Virus record (IMG/VR): IMGVR_UViG_3300048834_000246
Coordinates: 1-64,000 of that record
Strand: one strand, 5' to 3'
Source of the DNA: a virus
DNA: 64,000 nt
The notes beneath the pieces were generated by a model. It did no database searches and had not been told where the DNA came from. It saw only the letters and a list, made by a program, of their open reading frames with translations. A program made the position numbers and the translations under genes. This document shows positions 13,227 to 21,616 of the stretch, piece by piece (the stretch's first letter is position 1; each line of letters opens with the position of its first letter).

Positions 13227-13688
13227 TTAAAAATTCCCACGTCTTGATCCTTCCCATACTCGATACATATACGCTAATGTTGGTAGTTCTTTAGAAGATA
13301 CGGCTTGAAGAAGTTGCTCAGTGTTGTCCAGACGCCCTACAAAAGGCATATTCTCAAAGAGTTGTTCTTGTGGTCCGATGACAATACAGCCTTTCTTTAG
13401 CGTGTACGCTCGTCCAAACTCCCAAAATTTCCCCCCTCCAACATGATAACGAGGATCATTGCTCGTAAACATAATAAACAAATCGCAATTCGCTACGTCT
13501 TTTGAATCACGTACTGCGTCGGCTTGCTTGACCTCAAATGTTCGTGTACTTTCTCGGTCATGTGGCCCGTCTGGATCGTCTAACCAGGAACTAACAGAAA
13601 TAAGGGTAGGATCATACGAAATTACTTTGTCTCGAATACCTCTAATTTCGTTTTTTCTATACCATGAACCGGCAAAATAGATTTTCAC
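13227..13688 (-). CDS. Nucleoside 2-deoxyribosyltransferase-like protein
   Basis: This is a 153-residue protein. MKIYFAGSWYRKNEIR at the N-terminus, DLFIMFTSNDPRYHVGGGKFWEFGRAYTLKKGCIVIGP in the middle (shown here only as a region, residues about 69-106) and a C-terminal helix match the deoxyribosyltransferase/DUF4406-like fold. The G-G-x-x-x-E pattern supplies the catalytic Glu. Such enzymes exchange or hydrolyse bases on deoxynucleosides. A GTG start lies behind GGAGACAAC. In phages this gene often sits with nucleotide kinases, as here. Confidence 0.75.
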   Translation of the reverse strand: MKIYFAGSWYRKNEIRGIRDKVISYDPTLISVSSWLDDPDGPHDRESTRTFEVKQADAVRDSKDVANCDLFIMFTSNDPRYHVGGGKFWEFGRAYTLKKGCIVIGPQEQLFENMPFVGRLDNTEQLLQAVSSKELPTLAYMYRVWEGSRRGNF

Positions 13689-13882
13689 TAAAAGTTGTCT
13701 CCTTCTTCATTCTCTTCCAAAATCTCTGCTAAAGTATCGCGTACTTCCTCTACTCTGTCAATAGTCTCTATAGATACCCTACTATTCCTATCGAAATCTT
13801 TTAAAACATCACAGAGACAAGCATGTGTAATAAGCAGAAATTCCATATCTATGTTTTTTCTAAAAACGTTATACCGCCTCAT
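13688..13882 (-). CDS. 64-residue hypothetical protein
   Basis: A small protein with a hydrophobic-to-charged helical pattern and an acidic C-terminus (EEVRDTLAEILEENEEGDNF). Its stop touches the start of the deoxyribosyltransferase gene and its start overlaps the end of the next upstream gene, so it is part of the same polycistron. The function is unknown. Confidence 0.6.
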   Translation of the reverse strand: MRRYNVFRKNIDMEFLLITHACLCDVLKDFDRNSRVSIETIDRVEEVRDTLAEILEENEEGDNF

Positions 13883-14129
13883 GGTCTAGCTCCTTATCTT
13901 TTGCCTTCTTTGTACGAGACATATCTTTATGGTCATTTAATACGAGAGAATAATTAGGTTCAATTGACGGCCCTAGATGTTCATCAAAATAGCGAAGAAC
14001 ATCATCGGATGTGAAGGTTACAAGGACATACCTGGGTGGAGCGCCTTGATAGGCAACATGTTCCAACCAGTCGTCCGGTAACGACCGTAAGAACGGATAG
14101 AACTGTGCGGAACGATACCTGTGTGTCAT
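13869..14129 (-). CDS. 86-residue hypothetical protein
   Basis: A mixed alpha/beta small protein with an aromatic N-terminal half and a Lys-rich tail (SRTKKAKDKELDHE). It shares one base with the start of the primase-helicase gene stop region and overlaps the downstream gene by 14 bases, showing translational coupling. The function is unknown. Confidence 0.6.
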   Translation of the reverse strand: MTHRYRSAQFYPFLRSLPDDWLEHVAYQGAPPRYVLVTFTSDDVLRYFDEHLGPSIEPNYSLVLNDHKDMSRTKKAKDKELDHEAV

Positions 14130-16621
14130 TATTCACCTCGCTCTAAGGAATCAGGATTTAACATCGTAAAGCTGTACAAATTTGTGGGATTTCCTTGCCT
14201 CATTTCAATCTTCACAATGGATTCTACATCTTTTGCAAGTTCACGAAGCTGCTGTGCAAGCGCTCTCGCGTTCGAAACTTGATTCTCATATTCTCGTTCA
14301 GAACCGACCGCCTTAGCGGTATTCTTTAGTTCTGCATGGAGTCGAGACGCCGAAATCCAAGAACTGTTGTTTGGGTAAAAAACACTTCCATCCTCCGGCT
14401 TTGTTCCCTTTCGCCGCACCCACAAATCAATCATATTCCACAGCGTAGACGAATCTCTCGCAGTCTGTTTTTGATTGCTTTCAAGTGTTGAGAGAAGGTC
14501 AAGCTCCGGCAAGTCTACTGCTTTAGACGCCGCTAACATAAAGTCAGCATACGCGGCCATACGCAGATTATGGGTTCCAGGCTTCCATGTTTTTAACACA
14601 TTGACAATTTTATTGAGGTCGATAAGAAGTTCACCCCAAAGCTCGTTTCGGTTGTCTCGAATTGCATCAAGAAGAACCGTAGGGCTGATCTTTTCGTCCC
14701 GGCGATCTACGTACAGCACCACGATGCGCGTAGACACATCTGACCGGGTGAACCAGTGGTTCCGTGTGGTCATTCCGAGGTGACACTTCACCTTAAAGGA
14801 AACGTGTTCGTTGGTTGTGTACAGCTTCCGTCGGGTGAACTGAATCCCTGTAGCGACCTCACAGAGCGCGTCTTCAAGCCACTTGTTCGGGGTATCCACA
14901 TTATCAAGGAACACATGGTGTGCGTTCGATACGGCGGTTTCAAAGGTACTTCGGTCGGTAGGGATAGACGATACTGTTGTTTCCGGACCCGTTAGAAGCT
15001 CGCCTACTGCCTGTAGTGCGAGAGATTTACCGGAATCGGTTGGTCCCGCAATAATCAGGTGAGGCTGTGCATCCATGTATTCCGAGAAGAACAGGGAATA
15101 TACCCATAGACGGAATAAGGCTTCGGCCTGATCCCGAGTGTGCCGTCCTAGCTGTGTGTCGTAATTAGGAAGCCCGAAGATTGCTTTTTGAAGCGTGGTG
15201 TTTCGCCGCTTTCTTGGTGGTTCTGCGACAAAAGGTGTCATGTTTACGGTATCTCGAAAGAGAATACCGTCCGTTCCGTTTTGCACCGTGTCGATTGCAT
15301 CACCACCGTCTAGGCGGTAAACCATACCTTCTCCGTTATAAATATAGAGAAGGTGGTTCTCTTTACTCCAATAGTAAGATGTTTTTGGAACAACCGGAAT
15401 TCCTCGATCCTGAACAAACGCGGTGAGCGTTTCATTAATCGCTTTAAATTCAGCTTCTCCATCAACAACCCAATAACGAATATTGAGCAGCGTTTTCCAA
15501 CGCTGATTTGTGGCATTCATTGGAATGATATGATAGCCGTCATAATACAGAGCTTCGTGGCGTTCGGTATCCCAATACAAACATCCTGTATCATTCAAGT
15601 CTTTCATAATATGTTCACTAATTGACCGGCGTTTTTCAGTTGCCGGTGTGTTTGATTGTGCCCGAATCTGCTTTAGAACCGAAAGCACAGGTGTCTCAGA
15701 CGGAGTGTTTGAAATCCTAAATCCACGGTAAATATCCTTCCACAAATCTTCATCGCTGTTGTAACGCCACTCTTGATGAAATTTGTCGTTTGCTGAGTTG
15801 TACACCAGGGAGAAGCATTCTTCCTGTGTCATTCCTAAATGATAGCAAAGAGAGTAGATTCGCCAAAGAGCCGCTGATCTGTCCGGTCGAGGTCGGTCAA
15901 GAAGATCGGTAAGTTCCGTAGAGAAACTATACGACGCTTCAAGCTCTTCCCTTGACGGAAGATCGTCAATATGAGGCGTTTCGGGAATTTTCCCCGTATC
16001 GAACAACATTTCCGGGGCAGCTTCCAAATTATCAAAATCTGGAAGCGTGTAGACGTTTTGGCTGTTGTACTCAATAACGGAAATGTTATGTGGGGTTTGA
16101 CGTTTATGTGACGTAGACCCTGGAAGACGAAGCCACTTCGAAAGCGCCCATCCCCCTTTATCTTCTTTTAGTTTGTGTCCATAAGCAAGGCGGTAGTTGA
16201 TGCGCTCAACATCCTTCGCTGCATATGGGCGGTCAAGAAGCCAGTATAGGTGATAACGCCCCGGAGACGTATTAACAATAATGGACGGTTCCGGCTTGAA
16301 TGTCTTCGGAGGAATATCCGAGTCATCAAGCTCTACCCAAGCTACATCAAGGAGTTCAACGCTATCGTCTTTCCCCACATCCTTCCCCCGACGTGTGAAG
16401 CCGTGCGGGGTAAAATACACATCCTTTCCAACTGTGTTAATACCAAGCCCGGAAATGCCGGATTCGGACAGAGAATGAATATTAGAACGACCCAACCAGT
16501 GAATCGTTCCGGGGAAAGTTTGTGTTGAATCAACGATTGCAAAACGGATAAGGTCATTACGTCGAGGATCATTAACACCGTTCATCGGGAACAGTGTTTG
16601 TAGAAACTCTGTTGTTTGCAT
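14129..16621 (-). CDS. Replicative primase-helicase (RepB-type primase, D5/VirE-like ATPase)
   Basis: This is an 830-residue replication protein. Residues about 60-190 resemble a RepB/AEP-like primase (VELDDSD, IIVNTSPGRYHLYWLLDRP, WLRLPGSTSHK), where the D-x-D-type acids and the S-G-R-H motif give the catalytic centre. Residues about 500-660 are a hexameric SF3/VirE-like ATPase: Walker A GPTDSGKS, Walker B HHVFLDNVD and a sensor MTTRNHWF. The C-terminus may bind DNA. It should prime and unwind DNA at the phage origin. It is the first gene from the leftward promoter at 16687-16715. Confidence 0.8.
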   Translation of the reverse strand: MQTTEFLQTLFPMNGVNDPRRNDLIRFAIVDSTQTFPGTIHWLGRSNIHSLSESGISGLGINTVGKDVYFTPHGFTRRGKDVGKDDSVELLDVAWVELDDSDIPPKTFKPEPSIIVNTSPGRYHLYWLLDRPYAAKDVERINYRLAYGHKLKEDKGGWALSKWLRLPGSTSHKRQTPHNISVIEYNSQNVYTLPDFDNLEAAPEMLFDTGKIPETPHIDDLPSREELEASYSFSTELTDLLDRPRPDRSAALWRIYSLCYHLGMTQEECFSLVYNSANDKFHQEWRYNSDEDLWKDIYRGFRISNTPSETPVLSVLKQIRAQSNTPATEKRRSISEHIMKDLNDTGCLYWDTERHEALYYDGYHIIPMNATNQRWKTLLNIRYWVVDGEAEFKAINETLTAFVQDRGIPVVPKTSYYWSKENHLLYIYNGEGMVYRLDGGDAIDTVQNGTDGILFRDTVNMTPFVAEPPRKRRNTTLQKAIFGLPNYDTQLGRHTRDQAEALFRLWVYSLFFSEYMDAQPHLIIAGPTDSGKSLALQAVGELLTGPETTVSSIPTDRSTFETAVSNAHHVFLDNVDTPNKWLEDALCEVATGIQFTRRKLYTTNEHVSFKVKCHLGMTTRNHWFTRSDVSTRIVVLYVDRRDEKISPTVLLDAIRDNRNELWGELLIDLNKIVNVLKTWKPGTHNLRMAAYADFMLAASKAVDLPELDLLSTLESNQKQTARDSSTLWNMIDLWVRRKGTKPEDGSVFYPNNSSWISASRLHAELKNTAKAVGSEREYENQVSNARALAQQLRELAKDVESIVKIEMRQGNPTNLYSFTMLNPDSLERGE

Positions 16622-16662
16622 AAAAAAGAAGACTCCTAACTAAACACTTTTATTCATATTAC

Positions 16663-16691
16663 TTGACGACGAAAATAATGTATGTTATTAT
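16663..16691 (+). promoter_or_regulatory. Rightward packaging/head promoter
   Basis: TTGACG (16663-16668), 17 bp, TATTAT (16686-16691). It drives the block starting at 16790. Its -10 box is the same DNA as the -10 of the leftward promoter. Confidence 0.75.
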
Positions 16692-16715
16692 ATATCAAGT
16701 AGAAAATAATGTCAT
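16687..16715 (-). promoter_or_regulatory. Leftward replication promoter
   Basis: On the minus strand, ATGACA (16715-16710), 17 bp, TATAAT (16692-16687). It drives the primase-helicase block. A direct repeat GAAAATAATGT lies at 16671-16681 and 16702-16712, 31 bp apart, one copy in each promoter. Confidence 0.75.
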
Positions 16716-16789
16716 AGAACAACTCCCCTCTATCTTCTAAGTGTATTAGTTCTATTCTAACCAACAAACCTCGTTAGGTCAAGGATTAC

Positions 16790-17338
16790 ATGGATACGCG
16801 TATCGCTCATTATACCCGAAAAGCTCCGTCCTTTGACGAAGTTAAGGTCGAACAATTTCTCACATTCGTAGCTTTGGGTTACTCGTTTTTGGAATCGTGC
16901 GAACGGGCTGACCTTAGCAAAGATACGGTTCGCACTTGGATCAACAAAGGGGGAAACCCCAGAGGTCGTTCTAAACGAGCGTGTGCGTCTCACGTCCACG
17001 TAGAACCCTATTATACGTTTGTTCAACGCTATTTGGAAGCAAAAGACAAGGGACTTCGTAGAAACCCTCCTGGGGCACCTCATGGGCGGCGACCAAAAGA
17101 GATTACCGACGAACAAAAAACGCTTCTGCTTAACGCTATTCGTGAAGGCTGGTCGTATCAAGCAGCGTGTACAAAAGCCGGTGTTTCCCTCTCCACCTTC
17201 GTTTCTTATTTACGTTTAGGTGGCTATCCCCGTAAAATCTCTCCGTACAGAACAATCCACGAAGATCATGTACAAGAACCCTACAAGTCGTTTGTAAAAG
17301 ATATTATACAAGCAGAGGACGAATACTTTGTCTCGTAA
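16790..17338 (+). CDS. HTH protein with two related DNA-binding repeats
   Basis: This is a 182-residue protein. Two similar units occur: residues about 18-62 (GYSFLESCERADLSKDTVRTWINKGG) and about 104-150 (GWSYQAACTKAGVSLSTFVSYLRLGG), each a helix-turn-helix followed by a basic linker and a PYxxFVxxxxxAE segment. The next gene has one such unit, so the set looks like small-terminase-type DNA binders produced by duplication. AAGGATTAC precedes the ATG. It probably recognises packaging-site DNA or controls the late block; this is inferred. Confidence 0.65.
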   Translation: MDTRIAHYTRKAPSFDEVKVEQFLTFVALGYSFLESCERADLSKDTVRTWINKGGNPRGRSKRACASHVHVEPYYTFVQRYLEAKDKGLRRNPPGAPHGRRPKEITDEQKTLLLNAIREGWSYQAACTKAGVSLSTFVSYLRLGGYPRKISPYRTIHEDHVQEPYKSFVKDIIQAEDEYFVS

Positions 17339-17858
17339 AAAAACATTCGACCCGGATAAGGTAATTGAAGATGTAGAACGGACAAGCCCTCTTGCAAAAC
17401 GAATGGCGTTAGTTAAAGAAGTCCATCCTGAACGCTCACCTGTTTCTGGAACGTTGTTTGGTATTAGCGCGGAGCAACGAGTATTACTGTGCGATGCGCT
17501 ACGGGCGGGTAACTTTAGAAAAACGGCTTGTAATCTTGCGGGAGTAAGTTATACAACATTTAATTCGTGGATGAAGCGTGGTGGTGATGGAGACGACGGT
17601 GAATTAGAAGAGTATGATGAACCGTATAAATCCTTTGTGTTAGACGTGCGTGTAGCCGAAGCGGAGGGGGAAAGTCATCTTCTTTCAATTATCTCTGGTG
17701 CGGCGTTGACCGATTGGAAAGCCGCAAGTTGGATTCTAAATAAGCGTAATAAAGAACACTGGTCGGATACCGACAAAACCTCCATCCAGGTAGGAACAAC
17801 CGGAGGCGTTTCTATTATTCTCCCGAGCAATGGCCGGGAACTTGAAAAGGGCAAGTAA
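17328..17858 (+). CDS. Small terminase subunit (TerS)
   Basis: This is a 176-residue protein with a TTG start overlapping the upstream gene by 11 bases. It has a helix-turn-helix (residues about 62-88, GNFRKTACNLAGVSYTTFNSWMKRGG) followed by a helical AEAEGESHLLSIISGAALTDWKAASWILNKRNKEHW segment (region about 110-144), which is typical of phage terminase small subunits (the DWKAAxWxLxRR pattern). It should bind the packaging site and load TerL. The position two genes before terL supports this. Confidence 0.8.
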   Translation: MSRKKTFDPDKVIEDVERTSPLAKRMALVKEVHPERSPVSGTLFGISAEQRVLLCDALRAGNFRKTACNLAGVSYTTFNSWMKRGGDGDDGELEEYDEPYKSFVLDVRVAEAEGESHLLSIISGAALTDWKAASWILNKRNKEHWSDTDKTSIQVGTTGGVSIILPSNGRELEKGK

Positions 17859-17863
17859 CTTAC

Positions 17864-18100
17864 ATGACAAACGTTTTAGAGGATTTTGATTGTTTACTGT
17901 GTGGGGATACAGGAAAGTGGGATGGATCACCACAGCCATGCCCCGAATGTGGGGCGTTTTCCCCTCTACGACGAAATCAAGTTCCGAAAAAATGGCGGCA
18001 AAAAGATAATTACCAACCTATTGACGGCGGGTTCGCTGGTGATAATAGAAAAGAACGTCGGCGTAAACAATCAATTGAACGACGTAGTAAGCGAGACTAA
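17864..18100 (+). CDS. Small zinc-ribbon-like protein
   Basis: This is a 78-residue protein with CLLCGDTGKWDGSPQPCPECG near residues 10-30, i.e. two CxxC pairs typical of a zinc ribbon or knuckle, then a strongly basic tail (RKERRRKQSIERRSKRD). It could bind nucleic acid near the packaging machinery. It sits between terS and terL. Confidence 0.6.
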   Translation: MTNVLEDFDCLLCGDTGKWDGSPQPCPECGAFSPLRRNQVPKKWRQKDNYQPIDGGFAGDNRKERRRKQSIERRSKRD

Positions 18101-18426
18101 TGATGCCGACAATTATTGAAGATGAAGTTTTGTATTTTGTCGAAGAATCGTGTGTTTTTACGACAAATGAAATCGAGCATGAATCGTTTACACGTCCGTA
18201 TCCGGTAGGTTCCTATGAAGAACCTATCGCTACGTTTGAACTTGTCGATAGAGCGGGAACCGTCATTGACACAACAACAGGAACCAGGGTTACGGGAACA
18301 AATATGTTTGAAGCAACATTAACCCTTCCAAATGTGAAAGGTCAATATTCGTGGAGAGCAGAGGTAACAACGGATTCCTTCACCTACCGGCAACGAGAAA
18401 AGATTTATGTCTACCCCTTCGAATAA
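18100..18426 (+). CDS. Small beta-sandwich protein before terL
   Basis: This is a 108-residue protein whose ATG overlaps the upstream stop. Strand-rich pattern: IATFELVDRAGTVID, MFEATLTLPNVKGQYSWRAEVTT, KIYVYPFE. It resembles the virion-associated protein at 7783 and looks immunoglobulin-like. Its end overlaps the terL start by 20 bases. The role is unknown; it is possibly a virion or head-tail component. Confidence 0.55.
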   Translation: MMPTIIEDEVLYFVEESCVFTTNEIEHESFTRPYPVGSYEEPIATFELVDRAGTVIDTTTGTRVTGTNMFEATLTLPNVKGQYSWRAEVTTDSFTYRQREKIYVYPFE

Positions 18427-19828
18427 AGAAGTTCCTTCAATCAGCCCCCAACCAGGGCCGCAAACAGACTTTCTTACGACGGAAGCCGATATTGCTATTT
18501 ATGGTGGTGCGGCTGGTGGTGGGAAGACGTGGGCGATTCTCGCAGAACCGCTACGACACTATGATAACCCAAATTTTTCCGGGGTTATTTTTCGTAGAAC
18601 GTATCCGATGATTGAAAGCGAAGGCGGGTTATGGTCTGAAAGCCATAAAGTGTATCCGGTCGTTCATGGAAAATCCAGGCAACGAGACTTGAAATGGATT
18701 TTTCCGTCCGGTATGAGTATTCGTTTTGCGCACATGCAGCATGAAGACGATAAACACAATTGGCAAGGCGCTCAGATTCCGTTTATTGGTTTTGATGAGT
18801 TAACCCACTTTTCAGAAGAACAGTTCTTTTATCTTATGTCACGTAACCGTTCTGTATCAGCGGGTATTAAAGGGTACATTCGAGGGACGTGCAACCCCGA
18901 CGCACTGTCCTGGGTGAAGAAATTCCTTGCCCCGTGGGTAGACCGCTTCTCTCCGATCAAGGCAGAGAGTGGGGAAATTCTTTACATGGTTCGTGATGGT
19001 GGAACCGTAAAGTGGTATCGGTCGAAAGACGAAGCGATCACCGATCCCGCAAACTCCCACCTTATGAATATGGGCGTTCCCCCGGAAGCGCTTATTAAAT
19101 CCGTTACGTTTATTAAGTCTACGATTCACGATAATAAAATTCTTATTCGAGAACAGCCTGAGTATCTTGGTAGCCTTATGGCCCTTCCAAAAGTGGAACG
19201 GATGCGGTTACTTGATGGGGATTGGGATGTTCTACCAGAAGCCGGAAAGATTTTTGATCGAAACTGGTTTGAAGTTGTTAAAGAAATTCCGGCAGGAAAC
19301 GATAAAAATAAAGCCTACGATGTTCGTTTTTGGGACTTCGCGGCAACAGAGAAGGCGCTTAAAGGAAACGACCCCGACTGGACCGTGGCAACTCGAATGC
19401 GGAAGTTTAACGGAGAATATTTTGTTGTAGACGTGCAGCGGTTCCAAGTTGGCCCAGGCGAAATTGAAAAACTCATTCAAGTCATTGCATCACAAGACGG
19501 TCGAGACGTTCCGATTCGTTGGGAAATTGAAGGCGCGTCGTCTGGAAAAATGGTTTCAAACAGACTTACGCAACTTCTCGCAGGATACGATGCGAGAGGA
19601 ATTAGACCACAAGGCGATAAAGTAAAACGAGCGATGCCCCTTTCGGCTCAATCGGAAGCCGGAAACGTCAAACTTAAACAGGACACATGGAATGAGTATT
19701 GGCTTACCGAGCTACATCACTTTCCCGACGCGGCACACGACGACTGTGTAGACAGTGCTTCCGGGGCGTTCAACTTTATTTCCAGGTTTGGATTTGAAGT
19801 GACCTCCGGCGACGATCTTTGGAGTTAA
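18407..19828 (+). CDS. terL: Terminase large subunit (TerL)
   Basis: This is a 473-residue packaging motor. Walker A GAAGGGKT (residues 34-41) and Walker B PFIGFDE (125-131) form the ATPase. GTCNP (160-164) is the usual post-Walker motif. The nuclease half starts with VRFWDFAATEK (306-316), giving the first catalytic Asp, and ends with AAHDDCVDS near residue 448, giving the last acidic ligands. It acts at the procapsid portal, cutting concatemers and pumping DNA. Length and motif order are normal. The start ATG overlaps the preceding gene. Confidence 0.95.
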   Translation: MSTPSNKEVPSISPQPGPQTDFLTTEADIAIYGGAAGGGKTWAILAEPLRHYDNPNFSGVIFRRTYPMIESEGGLWSESHKVYPVVHGKSRQRDLKWIFPSGMSIRFAHMQHEDDKHNWQGAQIPFIGFDELTHFSEEQFFYLMSRNRSVSAGIKGYIRGTCNPDALSWVKKFLAPWVDRFSPIKAESGEILYMVRDGGTVKWYRSKDEAITDPANSHLMNMGVPPEALIKSVTFIKSTIHDNKILIREQPEYLGSLMALPKVERMRLLDGDWDVLPEAGKIFDRNWFEVVKEIPAGNDKNKAYDVRFWDFAATEKALKGNDPDWTVATRMRKFNGEYFVVDVQRFQVGPGEIEKLIQVIASQDGRDVPIRWEIEGASSGKMVSNRLTQLLAGYDARGIRPQGDKVKRAMPLSAQSEAGNVKLKQDTWNEYWLTELHHFPDAAHDDCVDSASGAFNFISRFGFEVTSGDDLWS

Positions 19829-19831
19829 TTT

Positions 19832-21277
19832 ATGGCAGATTATAAACCTCTTGTACACAGTTCGTTAGGGTTCGGTCTTCCGCAGTCAACAGCGGTAGGA
19901 GCCGGAAACCCTCGGATGATGGAAAAAATGGCTATCGCTCGGCAGTCTTACATGGGAGACTTCAAACCGTCCTTAAAGACAAGGGTTGGCGGTCCTGACG
20001 ATAATGTAATGATTAATAAGTGTAAAACCGTGGTAGACAAGTCAGTAAGTTACTTGTTTGGTAAGCATGTTACATTTGTTACTGATAAAGAAGCAACCCG
20101 GTCGCCGCATGAAAAGATTCTTGATGCGATTTGGGCGCGGAATAATCAGGGGGCAACGCTTCAAAAGATTGGTACGAACGGAGCTATCTACGGACAGGCG
20201 TTTGTAAAACTTCATATCGAAGCGGACTCTATTCGTATTATGGTTCTCGACCCCACAACGGTAACGGTTTTTACATCCCACTATGACTACACAGAAGTAA
20301 ACGAATATGTCATTCAGTGGACCGTAACAACGGATGTGTACTCCCAGGCATATCGCCACTATCGACAACGAATTACACGCATCCCTTCGATGATGTGGAC
20401 TGACGAAGTAGGAGAAGTTCAGGAAACCCCGCAAAAGTGGATCGTTGAAGATTCGTTTGCGGATTCGATGGGGCATGGTCAACCTATTAAGGGAGACTGG
20501 ACTGCGACTCAAACAGAGATTTGGGACTTTTCGTTCCCACCAATTCTAGAAGTTCAAAATTTGCCAACTCCGAATGAGTATTGGGGGTTGTCTGATATTG
20601 AACCGGACGTCATTCACCTGAACGAAACACTTAACCGTGTGTCGTCTAACACGAATAAGATTATTCGAAATCATGCCCACCCGAAGACAATTGTGTGGGG
20701 TTTGACAGATGAACAAGCAAAACGAGTCACCGTTGATTCTGACTCAATGCTCTTTATTCCGGGAAGTAAAGAAGACGTTGATCTAAAGAACCTGGAAATG
20801 AACTCTGACCTTGCTAGTTCTTTGAACTATTTCAAGTCCATTAACGAAGCGTTTTATGAAGTATCACGGACTCCTGAAATCGCATCTGGTAAAGCTCAGG
20901 AAGTTTCCTACCTCTCGGCTATGGCGATGCAAATTCTCTATGGTCCTATGATTGAAAAAACAAACTCCAAGCAAATGACATATGGACCGTTTCTTTCTGA
21001 GCTAAACCGACGCATCCTTATTATTATGGGCGTGCAAACTCCCGACCCTGTTGAAGTTATTTGGCCTGTGACTTTCCCGAGAGACGCACAAACCGAAGTA
21101 ATGACCGGGATGAACAAACTGCAAGTTGGGTTCTCTTCTGACACGGTTATCTCGGAACTCGGCGGAAACCCTGATTACGAACGTGAACGACGAAAAGACG
21201 ATCCCGGAACATTGCCAAGTCAACCGGCAGAAGCGACACAAGAAGCGCGAACCCCGGAGATTGGAAAAACTAACTAA
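19832..21277 (+). CDS. Portal protein
   Basis: This is a 481-residue protein of the SPP1 gp6-like portal type. It sits right after terL and before the scaffold and capsid. The N-terminal half has a KCKTVVDKSVSYLFGKHV segment and an AIYGQAFVKLHIE segment. The C-terminal half contains the long-helix/crown region (LNETLNRVSSNTNKIIRNHAHPK) and a VEVIWP segment, ending in a Pro/Glu-rich tail. The dodecameric ring is the DNA channel and the docking site for TerL and connector proteins. Its stop overlaps the next gene's ATG. Confidence 0.9.
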   Translation: MADYKPLVHSSLGFGLPQSTAVGAGNPRMMEKMAIARQSYMGDFKPSLKTRVGGPDDNVMINKCKTVVDKSVSYLFGKHVTFVTDKEATRSPHEKILDAIWARNNQGATLQKIGTNGAIYGQAFVKLHIEADSIRIMVLDPTTVTVFTSHYDYTEVNEYVIQWTVTTDVYSQAYRHYRQRITRIPSMMWTDEVGEVQETPQKWIVEDSFADSMGHGQPIKGDWTATQTEIWDFSFPPILEVQNLPTPNEYWGLSDIEPDVIHLNETLNRVSSNTNKIIRNHAHPKTIVWGLTDEQAKRVTVDSDSMLFIPGSKEDVDLKNLEMNSDLASSLNYFKSINEAFYEVSRTPEIASGKAQEVSYLSAMAMQILYGPMIEKTNSKQMTYGPFLSELNRRILIIMGVQTPDPVEVIWPVTFPRDAQTEVMTGMNKLQVGFSSDTVISELGGNPDYERERRKDDPGTLPSQPAEATQEARTPEIGKTN

Positions 21278-21537
21278 TGGCAACCGAGACAGTACCGATA
21301 AGCGCGGCTGAACGACTAGCTGGAATGGAGCGTTTGGTTCAAGAATTACGCGGAAATATTACAAGCTTAGATTCGATGGTTGTATCTCTTAGAAATATTA
21401 TTTCTGGTTTGATTGAAAGCCAAGACTTACTTATTCAAGCTACCAGAAGTGATATGCCCCCGATGAAGGCACAATACGCGAAGCGGTATAAAGAAAGATT
21501 GGAGAATATCAACAATGACCTAACTAATTTAAGGTAA
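21277..21537 (+). CDS. Small coiled-coil protein
   Basis: This is an 86-residue, almost fully helical protein with heptad-like leucines and isoleucines (AERLAGMERLVQELRGNITSLDSMVVSLRNIISGLIES) and a basic C-terminus. It is coupled to the portal gene by overlap and followed by the scaffold promoter. It may be a portal or scaffold accessory; the function is unknown. Confidence 0.6.
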   Translation: MATETVPISAAERLAGMERLVQELRGNITSLDSMVVSLRNIISGLIESQDLLIQATRSDMPPMKAQYAKRYKERLENINNDLTNLR

Positions 21538-21543
21538 TTTTGG

Positions 21544-21572
21544 TTGACAGTGAACTTTTAGCATGTTATAAT
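21544..21572 (+). promoter_or_regulatory. Capsid-block promoter
   Basis: TTGACA (21544-21549), exactly 17 bp, TATAAT (21567-21572): a perfect consensus sigma-70-type promoter. It should give strong expression of scaffold and major capsid genes. Confidence 0.9.
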
Positions 21573-21616
21573 AGGCATATCCTGAATAACGTATGCCTAA
21601 GGAGAATATTTTAGGT

